DNA of 64,000 bases from Pelagicoccus enzymogenes (lineage in GTDB: Bacteria; Verrucomicrobiota; Verrucomicrobiia; Opitutales; Opitutaceae). The position numbers and the translations under genes were made by a program. The DNA is taken from positions 62,001 through 126,000 of the forward strand of contig NZ_JACYFG010000004.1 of assembly GCF_014803405.1 (NCBI RefSeq). The letters are read 5' to 3'. Numbering within the stretch: position 1 is the first letter of the stretch; each line of letters opens with the position of its first letter. A model generated the notes under the pieces. That model saw only the letters and a program-made list of their open reading frames with translations, did no database searches and was not told where the DNA came from. Shown one piece after another: positions 37,379 through 47,078 of this stretch.

Positions 37379-38158
37379 ATGCAACACCTAGTACTTCGAA
37401 CAACGCTTTTCTTTCTCGCCTTCTCAATCGCAGCCAGATCCCTAGCGAGAGATTCCGAAAAGGAAACCTTCGTCATCGTCCATGGCGCCACAGCAGGCGG
37501 GTGGGAATGGAAGGCGACAGGAAAGTACCTGGAAAATGAGGGGCACGAAGTGTACCGAGCCACCCTCACCGGGCTGGGCGAACGCTACCACCTCGCAAAT
37601 CCGGACATCGACCTCGACACCCATATTGACGACGTAGTCAACCTCATCCTATTCGAAGACTTGCACGATGTAGTGCTCTCAGGGCACAGCTACGGAGGCA
37701 TGGTTATCACTGGCGTAATCAACGAGATCCCCGAGCGTATCAAGCACGTCATCTTCCTCGATGCCGCGGTGCCCAATGACGGGGAGTCGATATGGGACAT
37801 GTTTGGCAGCGGGGGACCGAGGAACGATTCGCGCATCGAAAACGGGATGCTCCTCACCCCTTGGGTCACTGAAGAAGCCACCCCTCCGCACAACACCCCC
37901 CAGTCCATCAAGACCTTTAGCCAAGCAGTATCCTACGACAATCCAGCCGCGAAGGCGCTCGACGTCACGTTTGTCGCCTTCATCCCCGAAGACCAGAGCG
38001 TCGAAGAGCGCTCCCAAAGCAAAGCCTGGCGACGGGCCGTGGAGCGAGGCTGGACCATCCGCACCTTCCCCGGCGGCCATGTCGCCCAACAGGAAGACCC
38101 GCGCGGCGTCGCTAACCTCATGTTCGAATGTATCGGTGACGTGAATACTGCTCGCTAG
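37379..38158 (+). CDS. Exported alpha/beta hydrolase
   Basis: 259 residues with signal peptide MQHLVLRTTLFFLAFSIAARSLA. The fold begins ETFVIVHGATAGGWEWK, the pattern of small esterases of the methylesterase/hydroxynitrile lyase-like class. The nucleophile elbow is SGHSYGGM, and the His is in FPGGHVAQQEDP. Substrate unknown; its place between a GH43-CBM6 and a GH51 gene suggests an ester on hemicellulose or a released aglycone. It starts 52 bp after the GH43-CBM6 gene. Confidence 0.85.
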   Translation: MQHLVLRTTLFFLAFSIAARSLARDSEKETFVIVHGATAGGWEWKATGKYLENEGHEVYRATLTGLGERYHLANPDIDLDTHIDDVVNLILFEDLHDVVLSGHSYGGMVITGVINEIPERIKHVIFLDAAVPNDGESIWDMFGSGGPRNDSRIENGMLLTPWVTEEATPPHNTPQSIKTFSQAVSYDNPAAKALDVTFVAFIPEDQSVEERSQSKAWRRAVERGWTIRTFPGGHVAQQEDPRGVANLMFECIGDVNTAR

Positions 38159-38269
38159 ATAAAAACAACATTCATCGTTCAACGTGATACGTCCGTTCTC
38201 TGGAGAGCCATTATCATTTCTATCGCTCGAAAGTCGGTCGGAGCGAGCAAACACCTAACCTCAAAGACC

Positions 38270-40276
38270 TTGAAAAAACAAATACTACTACTTGGAGCGC
38301 TGCCATTCGCGCTATCAGCCCAACCCGTGACGGACGTGACTGTCCGTATCGACGCCGAAGAACGCGCCGACGCGATCAATCCCATGATCTACGGCCAATT
38401 TATCGAGCATATGGGCCGCTGCATCTACGGAGGCATTTGGGCCGAGATGCTCGAGGACCGAAAGTTCTACCACCCCATCACCGAAGACTATAATCCTTAC
38501 GGTGATCAGACGCTGGCAGACCCAGATTTCCCCGGCGTCATCGACAGTACCGAGTTTCCAGTGATTTCGGCCTCGCCCTGGGAGATTATTGGCGAGCCCT
38601 CCGGCTTGAGCATGGTCACAGAAGACAGTTTCGTCGGAAAACACACCCCGCGGATCGTCTCCGGCACCGGAGTTCGCCAGAACGACCTCGGCCTCAAGGA
38701 AGGCCTCGACTACCCGGGCTACCTCTGGGTCAAGCCCCTCGGCGGCACCGCCGAAGTGGAAGTGAGCCTCAATTGGGGCAATGCCGAAGGAGAGAGCAGC
38801 TCCCAGAAACTCACCTTTTCCGGCAAGAAATACGCCAAGAAAACGTTTTCCTTCACTCCTCGCAAAACGACTTCGCAGGGCGCCTCTCTTAGCGTTCGCG
38901 TCCTGCGCGGAAGCATCCAGCTGGGCACCCTTTCTCTCATGCCTGGCGACAACATCGACGGCATGCGGAGCGACACCATCGAACTGCTCAAGGAACTCGA
39001 CTCTCCGCTCTACCGCTGGCCGGGCGGAAACTTCGTTAGCGGCTACGACTGGCGCGACGGCATCGGCGACCGCGACCGTCGCCCTCCTCGCGTCAATCCG
39101 GCCTGGACCGGCGTCGAGCACAACGACTTCGGCACCGACGAGTTTCTGGCCTTCTGCCGCCTCCTCGGCACGGAACCGATGATTGCGGCCAACACTGGCT
39201 TCGGCGACGCCTATTCCGCGGCCCAATGGGTCGAATACACAAACGGCGACACCTCTACTATCGGAGGGGGCTGGAGAGCCGACAACGGACACAAGAAGCC
39301 TTACGGCGTGAAGTACTGGTGCGTGGGCAACGAGATGTGGGGCAACTGGCAGCTAGGCCACATGCAATTGCATCACTACTCGCTCAAGCACAACCGAGTA
39401 GCCGAAGCGATGCTCGGAGCGGACTCCGACCTCATACTCATCGCCTCCGGCGACTTGGAACGCGTGAACGAAACTGACCTAGCGCAAGTCCGCCGCGGCG
39501 TCACTTGGACCGAGGGCATGCTCATGGACAGCCATGAATACATGGACTACATTTCCGAGCACTTCTACACCGGCCGCACTCCTTGGTCGGACGTGGGGCG
39601 CGTCGACATCGCCACTCACCTGGAAAACATGCGCAGCAACATTCGCAGAAAGGCCGAGGGCCATCGCGAGTTGCAGCCTAAGCTCGAAGAGCTAAACGGA
39701 AAGACCATGCCCATCGCCATGACCGAATGGAACTATTGGCACCGCACCTACAAATATGGCGAACTGGGTTGCGTCTACGACGTGGCGGACGGACTCGGCA
39801 TCGCCGCAGGCCTCCACGAGTATTTCCGCCACACCGACATCATCGATATGGCGCTTTACGCTCAGACGGTGAACGTCATCGGAGCCATCAAGACAACTCG
39901 CATCGCGGCGGAGATGGATACCACGGGTATCGCCTTGAAGATGTATCGCCGCCACTTCGGGACCCAACCGGTAAACGTGGAGTTCGAACACGAGGTTTTG
40001 GACGTGTCAGCCGCCCTCACCGATGACGGTAAAGCCCTCACGCTCTCCGTCATTAATCCCACCGAATCGGAATTAACCATCGACCTAGATCTGAGCGGCA
40101 TGGCAGTTGGCGATGCCGGCAAGCGCTGGCACTTCAGCGGCCCCGACGAATTCGCCCACAACACACCCGGCAAGGAACGCGTCGTCGAGATCGTCGAGAC
40201 CCAGATTAACAACCCTGGCAACGGCCTAAACTCCCCAGCCCTCAGCGCCTCGATCTACGTCCTGCCGCTGAAATAG
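38270..40276 (+). CDS. Alpha-L-arabinofuranosidase, GH51 (long form)
   Basis: The TTG at 38270 is the only start that leaves the signal peptide KKQILLLGALPFALSA intact. The 668-residue protein has an N-terminal beta domain including a CBM4-like insert (about 85-225), the TIM barrel with YRWPGGNFVSGYDW, acid/base Glu355 (KYWCVGNEMWG) and nucleophile Glu486 (IAMTEWNYW), then a C-terminal beta-sandwich. GH51 enzymes remove L-arabinofuranosyl side chains from arabinoxylan or arabinan with retention. It is exported, unlike many GH51. Last gene before a strong terminator. Confidence 0.94.
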   Translation: MKKQILLLGALPFALSAQPVTDVTVRIDAEERADAINPMIYGQFIEHMGRCIYGGIWAEMLEDRKFYHPITEDYNPYGDQTLADPDFPGVIDSTEFPVISASPWEIIGEPSGLSMVTEDSFVGKHTPRIVSGTGVRQNDLGLKEGLDYPGYLWVKPLGGTAEVEVSLNWGNAEGESSSQKLTFSGKKYAKKTFSFTPRKTTSQGASLSVRVLRGSIQLGTLSLMPGDNIDGMRSDTIELLKELDSPLYRWPGGNFVSGYDWRDGIGDRDRRPPRVNPAWTGVEHNDFGTDEFLAFCRLLGTEPMIAANTGFGDAYSAAQWVEYTNGDTSTIGGGWRADNGHKKPYGVKYWCVGNEMWGNWQLGHMQLHHYSLKHNRVAEAMLGADSDLILIASGDLERVNETDLAQVRRGVTWTEGMLMDSHEYMDYISEHFYTGRTPWSDVGRVDIATHLENMRSNIRRKAEGHRELQPKLEELNGKTMPIAMTEWNYWHRTYKYGELGCVYDVADGLGIAAGLHEYFRHTDIIDMALYAQTVNVIGAIKTTRIAAEMDTTGIALKMYRRHFGTQPVNVEFEHEVLDVSAALTDDGKALTLSVINPTESELTIDLDLSGMAVGDAGKRWHFSGPDEFAHNTPGKERVVEIVETQINNPGNGLNSPALSASIYVLPLK

Positions 40277-40308
40277 GAACGGCATCCAGATAATTAAAGC
40301 ACAAGAGG

Positions 40309-40341
40309 GTGTATCCAGATTTCTGGATACACTCTTTTTTT
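40309..40341 (+). terminator. Terminator built from an inverted pair of TGGATAC words
   Basis: GTGTATCCAGA (40309-40319) and TCTGGATACAC (40322-40332) form a perfect 11-bp stem with a 2-base loop, followed by TCTTTTTTT. It ends the GH43-CBM6/hydrolase/GH51 group. The stem is made of two opposed copies of the word TGGATAC, which is frequent across this window. Confidence 0.88.
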
Positions 40342-40657
40342 CGGTTTAGGCTCGTCGCTTGCCCGTTGAGAGTTTTAGGGCCTTCAGCTTAAACAAACCG
40401 GCGACGCTTCTGAGGTGGATCGACTTCCGAAGACAAACGCGAATGCCGCCTTTGGTACCGAGCTTGCGATAAAGCCAAAACGCCCGAAGCCAGCACACCT
40501 TTTTATTCCCTTGAGATACTCCGTTCGCTTGCGGCGGGGATGTTTATTTTCGAAGGCGGGGCGTGTCCGCCGGGGCATGCAGTAATGCAGGATCGATCGA
40601 CTCCGCCTCCGCAAGGGAGGCACTCAAGCGCTCGCCCTTGGTCGCAAACGGTCGGTC
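40342..40657. other. Intergenic, possible dispersed repeat
   Basis: An Arg/Pro-rich minus-strand frame at 40384-40623 has no protein character. The DNA is GC-rich with short direct and inverted motifs (GCATGCAGTAATGCA near 40575). This may be an extragenic repeat. I cannot show other copies in the window. Confidence 0.35.
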
Positions 40658-41581
40658 CTAATCCGACGACCCGACACTAATCTCCGACCTGATCGAGACT
40701 TCACCCTCACTCGGAAAGTCCTCGGGGACCGGGAACGTGACCGGTCGATCCGCCAGCCATTGCAAAGCGCGGACCACCACGGTTTGCAGTCCGGCGCAGC
40801 GCATGCGCTCCGGCTGAACGTCCCCTTTCCAGACGTGCCCAAAAGTCGAAGTGTACACCCTCCCGCTTCCATAGGAAACCGTCCATTCGAGCGGCCAGTT
40901 CATCGTCGTCACCGGGTCGTACCCATACGAAAGGACTTGGAGGTCCTTCGCAGGACCGCGTGCGTAGTAGTAGACCTCGATGTCCGGCGTCAGCCAAGCA
41001 GTCGGCAGTCCCGCGTGAATCGGATGTTCGCCGATGCGGCGGACGACAGTATCAAGCCGATCGCCGTGACCCGTATCCAGCCCCTCGCCCGGAGGGATGC
41101 GCTTGAGGCTTCCGTCGTCGTTTACGGCGATCGCCCAGCCAAAGCCCTTCTCGCGCCAGCCAAGGCCAATCATGTCGTTGTAGGCCGGCCAATCGGCAAA
41201 GGCATTGTTACCCGAGTGCCATACGTAGACACCTCCTCCCTCACGGACATAGGACTCGAACTCCTTTTGGACCTTTCTCGGCCAAGCTGGCCCGCCCCAA
41301 ATATCATTGCAGGTCTGGATAGCCACATCGTAGCTACCGAAATCAGGTTCCCAGTCGTCCCAGTCGGGAGATTCAGCATTCGCCGGAGCGGTGGATACGT
41401 CGACCTCGAAAAGTTCCGTAGGCTCGAGCATCCCGCGAATCAGGGCCGTATTCAACTTCCAGTCGTGATTGCTGTACCCATCGACGATAAGCGCCCGAAT
41501 AGAAGCCTGGCTCTCCGCAACAATTGCAGCCGGTAACAGGAAAATCGATACAACAAGCAAGCAAAGAACAGGCCAGGGCAT
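40658..41581 (-). CDS. Exported ThuA-domain protein
   Basis: The ATG at 41581 (307 residues) gives signal peptide MPWPVLCLLVVSIFLLPAAIVA. ThuA features: IRALIVDGYSNHDW, YDVAIQTCND, GGGVYVWHSGNNAFADWPAYNDMIGLGWR, HPIHAGLPTAWLTPDIEVYYYARGP and GSGRVYTSTFGHVWKGD. ThuA folds like a class-I glutamine amidotransferase but lacks its catalytic triad. It is linked to trehalose/disaccharide 3-keto metabolism (ThuA/ThuB) and to PVC sugar pathways. The reaction is not established. It is divergent from the tandem ADOP permease genes. A second, similar ThuA gene lies beyond them. Confidence 0.88.
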   Translation of the reverse strand: MPWPVLCLLVVSIFLLPAAIVAESQASIRALIVDGYSNHDWKLNTALIRGMLEPTELFEVDVSTAPANAESPDWDDWEPDFGSYDVAIQTCNDIWGGPAWPRKVQKEFESYVREGGGVYVWHSGNNAFADWPAYNDMIGLGWREKGFGWAIAVNDDGSLKRIPPGEGLDTGHGDRLDTVVRRIGEHPIHAGLPTAWLTPDIEVYYYARGPAKDLQVLSYGYDPVTTMNWPLEWTVSYGSGRVYTSTFGHVWKGDVQPERMRCAGLQTVVVRALQWLADRPVTFPVPEDFPSEGEVSIRSEISVGSSD

Positions 41582-41904
41582 CTCCCAAGTGCACACCCCG
41601 CCACCCCCAACCGCAAGCGGAATCCCAACCCCTTCATTTCCTGTAGCGCCAGCCGACCTCCCGCTCCTCCGAAAATGCCTCCCTCGACAACACCGACCGA
41701 CCTATAACATTTCAAAACGATTTCATGCACCGACCGCAAAGGTATGGAATCGACCCCTTTTAGCTCCTTCCAAACTCTATCGAATCTAGGCTTACCCTTT
41801 ACTGCCCGCCTCGCCGTGGGCTTTTGGGTCTTCAAGTCAATTCTATTGCTCAAGCGCTCCCATCGCTTACGTTCAACCTGCAATCCTTCGATCCTCCTCT
41901 CGAC
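41582..41904. other. Divergent intergenic region
   Basis: 323 bp between ThuA (minus) and the first ADOP permease (plus). An upstream extension of the permease frame to 41824 crosses this region but lacks similarity to the second copy. No clear promoter boxes or repeats are visible. Confidence 0.4.
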
Positions 41905-44271
41905 ATGCCCTTGCCCATCCCCGCAAACCTCCGGGCCCTCGCCAAGCGCCCGGCCTTCACACTTACCGCTGTCGGCATCGTAGCCCTCGGCGTCGCCCTC
42001 GCTACCACTGCCGCCTCCATCGTCGACGCGCTGGTCTTCCGGCCGATCCCAGTCGAACGTATCGACCAACTCTATCGCGTGCAAAGCGGGATCTACAGTG
42101 GCACAATGACTCCGCCGGACGCTCGGGAACTCTTCGATCGCACCGATTTCCCTGCGTTGGGTTATCACCACCGCTATTCCGTAGAATACAACAGCGGCAA
42201 CCATGCCGGCTTGCTGGTGCTCTGCGAACTGCAAGGCGATCCGTTTCGCGTGCTCAATTGGAAGGCCGCTCAAGGGCGACTGCTGCAGCCGGACGATTTC
42301 CAGCTCGGTTCGGAGCCTGTAGCAGTCCTTTCCCACGCTTTCTGGAAAAACGACCTCGGCGGACCTGACGTCATTGTTGGCGAATCCCTCCTCCTCAACG
42401 GCAAGAGTTTCCGAGTGGTCGGCGTGCTTCCGCCCGAACACGATCGTATTCACCGCACCACCAAGCCTCACGCTTGGACGAGCTTGGCGCATACGTTTGA
42501 TAGCTGGCTCTTCGACGGGCGAAACGCCCATTGGCAAAGGGTTATCGCCCGGCTTCCAAGCCCGGAGCAGCTGCCAGCCTACCAGACGCAGCTCGATCGA
42601 GTGACCGCCCACCTCAAGCAGGCCTTCCCCGCCGAATCCCAAAACCTCGACTTTCAAGCCGTGCACGAAATCCAAGCAGGCCGGGAATCGAGCGCCGAAG
42701 CGGCCCAGCAGAGCTACATCATCGTAGGTTTGGTGGCGAGCTTGCTGCTAGTCACCTGCTTCAATGTCGGAAACATGCTGTTGGCGAACGCCTACCGGCG
42801 CGAGCGCGAGTTCGCGATCCGACGCTCCGTAGGGGCTTCTCCACTACAGATCGTCAAGAGCCTGCTTGGCGAGAGTTTTGGCATCGCCCTGCTGGGCGGC
42901 GTCGCCGGAGTGTTGCTCAGCCTTTGGCTGGTAGACTTGGCGGACCAGCTGCCCCTCACCCGATCGGTCGATGTACGGCTAGATACGACTGCCCTACTCA
43001 TCGCTCTCGGCACTACGATAGCGACAGGGTTGATTAGTGGTCTCGCCCCAGCCTGGCACCTTGCGCGTGGAAACACCGCCGACTCGCTGAAACGCGGTGC
43101 CAAGGACTCAAACGTCGCGTTCGCCGCCAAGTCCCTCGTCGTGGCCCAGGTCGCTCTTTCCGCGGCCTTGCTCACTTCCACCTTCCTCTACACCCAGTCG
43201 CTCAAGCGCTCGTTGGAATTCGACCCGGGTTACAACTTCGAAAACATCACCTACTTCCGCATTTCCGTGCAGAGCATTCCCGAAGGCCGAAGGTACCAGG
43301 CGGCCAAAGAACTGCGGCAAGCGATCAGCTCGATTCCCGGCGTAACGCACGTCGGCTATGGATCAACGCGGCCCCTCGGCGGCTTCGGGTCCTCCCATAT
43401 CAAAACGGCGCAATTCGACCCCGGCATAGAAGAGGACAATTGCACTTCGCATTTGATTTTCGTGTCGCCCAACTATCTAGCAGCCCAAGGCCTGACCCTA
43501 CTCGAAGGTCGCGATTTTCTGGATACAGACGATGGCTGGCCGCTCAAGGTCGCGATCGTAAACCAAGCCTTCGGAGAGCGCTTCTTCCCGGAAGACCAAT
43601 TGATCGGACAGGAGTTTTGGCCTTGGGGGGACACCGGAGAGCCCGCGATCCGCATCGTCGGCGTAGTAAAAGATTTCGCCCCGGAGCCTTGGGCCAAGAC
43701 GCGTCCATTGATGATCTTGCCCGCGGTTCAACCACGAATGGTCATGTACATTCGGTCGGAGGGCCCGCCCGCCACGATCAGAGATTCCCTAGAAAAGCTC
43801 GTGCACGATCCAAAAAACGAATACGTAGCCCAAGAAATCCGCGACTTTTCTTACGCACGACAATCCTCGCTTTCCAATGAACGCGGAGCCTTTTACGTTT
43901 TAGCTGTGCTCGCCATCTGCGGCCTTGCGTTGTCTTCCGCGGGCATTTGGTACACGACGCGACAGTTCGTCCGGCAGAGCCGTAAGGAGCTCTCGATCCG
44001 CTCGGCAATCGGAGCGACTCCAGGCAGCCTACTCGTGCTGACGCTCTCCCGGTCCCTCCGGCTCGTCAGCTCGGGACTGCTGATCGGCTGCCTCTTGTCG
44101 TTCTTCGCTTCGCGCCTCATCCAGAGCTCCATCAACGGAGTCGAAGCCACCGACGCACGACCTTATTTACTTATGGCCGCATGCCTGATCGCGGTCGCGA
44201 CTGTCGCGACTTATCTGCCAGCGCGAGCCGCTTTGAAAGCCGACCCGCGCGAAGCGCTCAGCGAGGTTTAG
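41905..44271 (+). CDS. ADOP-type FtsX/MacB-like permease, copy 1
   Basis: 788 residues from the ATG at 41905, which aligns exactly with the start of the next gene. It matches the duplicated orphan permease (ADOP) layout: an N-terminal LRALAKRPAFTLTAVGIVALGVALATTAASIVDALVFRPIP helix, a periplasmic MacB core, three helices with ATRREREFAIRRSVGAS-like YRREREFAIRRSVGASP, then a second core and three more helices ending RKELSIRSAIGATPGS and YLPARAALKADPREAL. No ATPase gene is beside it, as usual for ADOP. The role is unknown; MacB relatives export peptides or lipids or act mechanically. Confidence 0.9.
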   Translation: MPLPIPANLRALAKRPAFTLTAVGIVALGVALATTAASIVDALVFRPIPVERIDQLYRVQSGIYSGTMTPPDARELFDRTDFPALGYHHRYSVEYNSGNHAGLLVLCELQGDPFRVLNWKAAQGRLLQPDDFQLGSEPVAVLSHAFWKNDLGGPDVIVGESLLLNGKSFRVVGVLPPEHDRIHRTTKPHAWTSLAHTFDSWLFDGRNAHWQRVIARLPSPEQLPAYQTQLDRVTAHLKQAFPAESQNLDFQAVHEIQAGRESSAEAAQQSYIIVGLVASLLLVTCFNVGNMLLANAYRREREFAIRRSVGASPLQIVKSLLGESFGIALLGGVAGVLLSLWLVDLADQLPLTRSVDVRLDTTALLIALGTTIATGLISGLAPAWHLARGNTADSLKRGAKDSNVAFAAKSLVVAQVALSAALLTSTFLYTQSLKRSLEFDPGYNFENITYFRISVQSIPEGRRYQAAKELRQAISSIPGVTHVGYGSTRPLGGFGSSHIKTAQFDPGIEEDNCTSHLIFVSPNYLAAQGLTLLEGRDFLDTDDGWPLKVAIVNQAFGERFFPEDQLIGQEFWPWGDTGEPAIRIVGVVKDFAPEPWAKTRPLMILPAVQPRMVMYIRSEGPPATIRDSLEKLVHDPKNEYVAQEIRDFSYARQSSLSNERGAFYVLAVLAICGLALSSAGIWYTTRQFVRQSRKELSIRSAIGATPGSLLVLTLSRSLRLVSSGLLIGCLLSFFASRLIQSSINGVEATDARPYLLMAACLIAVATVATYLPARAALKADPREALSEV

Positions 44272-44299
44272 CCGGCACCCCCTTCCGATCCCTCCTCCT

Positions 44300-46669
44300 A
44301 TGACCAACTACCTCCCCGCTAACCTTCGGGCCCTCGCGAAGCGGCCCGCATTCGCGTTCGCCGCGATCGCCATCGTCGCAATCGGAGTTGCCCTTGCCAC
44401 CACCGCCGTATCGATCGTCGACGCGCTCGTATTTCGGCCGATCCCGGCGGAAAACGTCGATCGGCTTTACCGTGTTGAGGGCAACATTTTCAACGGTGTA
44501 CTGCCTGCGCCGGACGCCCGAGATATCATCGAGCGATCCGGCGAAACTGCCTTTTCCTACAGCCACCGCTATTCTGTTGAATACTCGCTGGAAAAAAACG
44601 CGGGGCTGATAGTTCTTTGCGAGCTGCAAGGTAAAGCCTTCGAGACGCTGGAATGGCAGGCCCACGAAGGTCGCCTACTGCAGCCCGACGACTATTTGCC
44701 CGGCTCCGAACCAGTCGCAGTGCTCGCCTACGCCTTCTGGCAAACGGATCTGGCAGGCCGTCAGGATGTCGTGGGCGAGACAATCAATCTAAACGGCAAG
44801 CCTTTCCGCGTGGTCGGGATTTTGCCGCCGGGCAAGGACCGGGTGCATCGCACTGTGAAGCCGCAAGCCTTCACTGCGTTGATCCACACTTTCGACGACT
44901 GGGTGTATGATAATCGTGGATACTTTTTGAGTACGGCGATTGCTCGACTCAGGCCGGGAGCCACCCCGATCGCCTTCCAAACGCGGCTCGACCAAGTGAC
45001 CGACTACCTCAACGACCGGCGGCCCGAAGGAGCTGGCGAGCGGAGCTTGAAGGCGACCCCCGAGATCCAAGCGGCCCGTGCCTCCTCGACGGAGTCGCTG
45101 CAGCAAAGCTACATCATCATCGGCCTGGTCTCCGCCCTCCTGCTGATCGCCTGCTTCAACGTGGGAAATATGCTGCTTTCCAATGCTTACCGTCGCCAAC
45201 GGGAATTCGCCATCCGACGCTCGGTAGGGGCCTCGCCACTACAAGTGATGCAGCAGCTACTCGGCGAGAGCATGGCAGTTTCGATCATCGGTGGAGCGCT
45301 AGGCGTAGGGCTTAGCCTTTGGTGGATTCAACTGGCAGACCAGCTGCCATTCGTCGCTTACGTTGAAGTCGAGTTCAACGGCATCGCTCTAGCGGCAGCG
45401 CTCGCGGCCACTTTGTTCACTGGGCTCGCAAGCGGTTTACTCCCGGCTTGGCATCTGTCTCGCGGAGCCACCTCCAGCTTGCTCAACCAAGGCGGAGCCA
45501 AAGCCTCGCAAGTCAATTTCTCGACCAAGCTCCTCGTTGTCGCACAGGTCTCTCTCTCGGCCACGCTCCTTAGCGCTGCCTTTCTCTACACCCTGTCACT
45601 GCAGCGTTCGTTCGCGTTCGACCCCGGCATCGAGGGCGAGCGCCTCGCGTATTTCGAAGTGTCGTTGCAAAGCATTCCAGTCGGCCGACGAGATCAAGTC
45701 GCAGAAGACCTGCGGCAACGCCTCGCGAACATCCCAGGCGTAGAAGCCGCGGGCTTCTCCACCTCGCGCCCACTGGGCGGATACGGCACCACCCACCTCA
45801 CGACCGACCGTTTCAAGCCCACGGAGGAGGAAGACAATTGCGCAGCTGGCTTCATGTACGTCTCGGAAGGCTTTTTAGACACTCTCGGCGTGCCGATCGT
45901 CTCCGGAAGAGATGTAAGGAGAAGTGAATACACCTGGCCTTTCGAGGTCGCCGTGGTGAACGAGTCTTTGGAAAAGCGGTTCTATCCTGGCGAGAGCGCC
46001 GTCGGGCAAACCTTCAAGCCTTGGGGTGGCGACGAGCAGCCCCCTGTGCGCATCGTTGGCGTTTTTCGTGATTACCCCGTTCAGCCATGGGAGCCCGCTC
46101 GGCCCCTCTTCGGACTACCACAAGCCCAATCCCGAGTCCGCTTCCACATCCGGTCAGAAGGCGACCCTCGCTCGATTAGCGATGCGCTGGATGCCATTGC
46201 GCGCGACCCGAGCAACGAATTTGTGGCTCAGGACGTCCAATACTTTTCCGACGCCATCGAGCGCAGTCTCAGGACCGAGCGCAGCGCCTTCATCGTGCTC
46301 GCCACGCTCGCCGTCTGCGCCCTGCTGCTCTCCTCCACGGGGATCTGGTACACGACCCGCCAATATGTCCGGCAAAGCCGCAAGGATCTCTCGATCCGCA
46401 TGGCGATCGGGGCCTCGCCCAACAGCCTGCTGATGCTGACGCTCGCCCGCTCGCTCAGACTCATCGGCGCCGGACTAGTGCTCGGGTGCCTGCTCTCGTT
46501 CGCCGCTGCCCGGGCGATACAGAGCTCGCTCAACGGTGTAGAGGCGACCGAGCTGACGCCTTACCTACTGATGCTCGCTTGCCTGCTGAGCGTCGCGGTA
46601 GCCGCCACCTATATGCCTGCCCGAACCGCATTGAGAGCCGACCCCAAGGACGCCTTGAACGAGGTTTAG
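44300..46669 (+). CDS. ADOP-type FtsX/MacB-like permease, copy 2
   Basis: 789 residues, 28 bp after copy 1 and collinear with it from end to end (LRALAKRPAFAFAAIAIVAIG; YRRQREFAIRRSVGASP; RKDLSIRMAIGASPNS; YMPARTALRADPKDAL). The pair is a tandem gene duplication. About eight membrane helices flank two large periplasmic domains. No partner ATPase is seen in the window. Two similar but diverged subunits could form a heterodimer; that is inference. Confidence 0.9.
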   Translation: MTNYLPANLRALAKRPAFAFAAIAIVAIGVALATTAVSIVDALVFRPIPAENVDRLYRVEGNIFNGVLPAPDARDIIERSGETAFSYSHRYSVEYSLEKNAGLIVLCELQGKAFETLEWQAHEGRLLQPDDYLPGSEPVAVLAYAFWQTDLAGRQDVVGETINLNGKPFRVVGILPPGKDRVHRTVKPQAFTALIHTFDDWVYDNRGYFLSTAIARLRPGATPIAFQTRLDQVTDYLNDRRPEGAGERSLKATPEIQAARASSTESLQQSYIIIGLVSALLLIACFNVGNMLLSNAYRRQREFAIRRSVGASPLQVMQQLLGESMAVSIIGGALGVGLSLWWIQLADQLPFVAYVEVEFNGIALAAALAATLFTGLASGLLPAWHLSRGATSSLLNQGGAKASQVNFSTKLLVVAQVSLSATLLSAAFLYTLSLQRSFAFDPGIEGERLAYFEVSLQSIPVGRRDQVAEDLRQRLANIPGVEAAGFSTSRPLGGYGTTHLTTDRFKPTEEEDNCAAGFMYVSEGFLDTLGVPIVSGRDVRRSEYTWPFEVAVVNESLEKRFYPGESAVGQTFKPWGGDEQPPVRIVGVFRDYPVQPWEPARPLFGLPQAQSRVRFHIRSEGDPRSISDALDAIARDPSNEFVAQDVQYFSDAIERSLRTERSAFIVLATLAVCALLLSSTGIWYTTRQYVRQSRKDLSIRMAIGASPNSLLMLTLARSLRLIGAGLVLGCLLSFAAARAIQSSLNGVEATELTPYLLMLACLLSVAVAATYMPARTALRADPKDALNEV

Positions 46670-47078
46670 ACCGAGATCAAAAATTTGCCGACGTCGAACC
46701 AGAGAGGGTCAGGACTTAAATCTTAATATCGCAATCGAAGGTCCCACCACATCTCAATTGATCATCAAAAACCTCCGTACCCTTCAGTCCCGATTCTGTC
46801 CAAGAATAGCAAATACACCACTGGCGGTTAACCCGTATCGAATGCCGCCCTTCCCAGTCGCCGCTGAGAGCTTTGAGGGGGATGCCGGTGGCACGCGGAC
46901 GCCATCGACTCGAGCCGGCGCCAGCACGGGGGAAAGGTCACTTCTATGAACGTGCCTCCTTGATACCGTGCCTCCTTCCTCAGCCGCCCGCTACGGGCGC
47001 TTGAGGACGAATACAGTCGCTGCTCGCTGCGGCAGTTTCATATTGTCACCGCCTTTTTCCAGCGGCATACATGGACGC
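46670..47078. other. Intergenic, no gene seen
   Basis: Contains a direct repeat CGTGCCTCCTT (about 46953 and 46968) and a GC hairpin CCGCCCG-CTA-CGGGCG-type near 46983-47000, without a T run. The frame that extends upstream of the ThuA gene to 46968 is not credible because it lacks a signal peptide at its start. Confidence 0.4.

Noticed and set aside
40384-40623. Minus-strand frame of 79 codons
   Set aside because: Arg/Ser/Phe-rich with no protein character; treated as possible repeat DNA.
41452-42675. Minus-strand frame of 407 codons across ThuA and ADOP genes
   Set aside because: Overlaps two well-supported genes and has no domain; antisense artefact.
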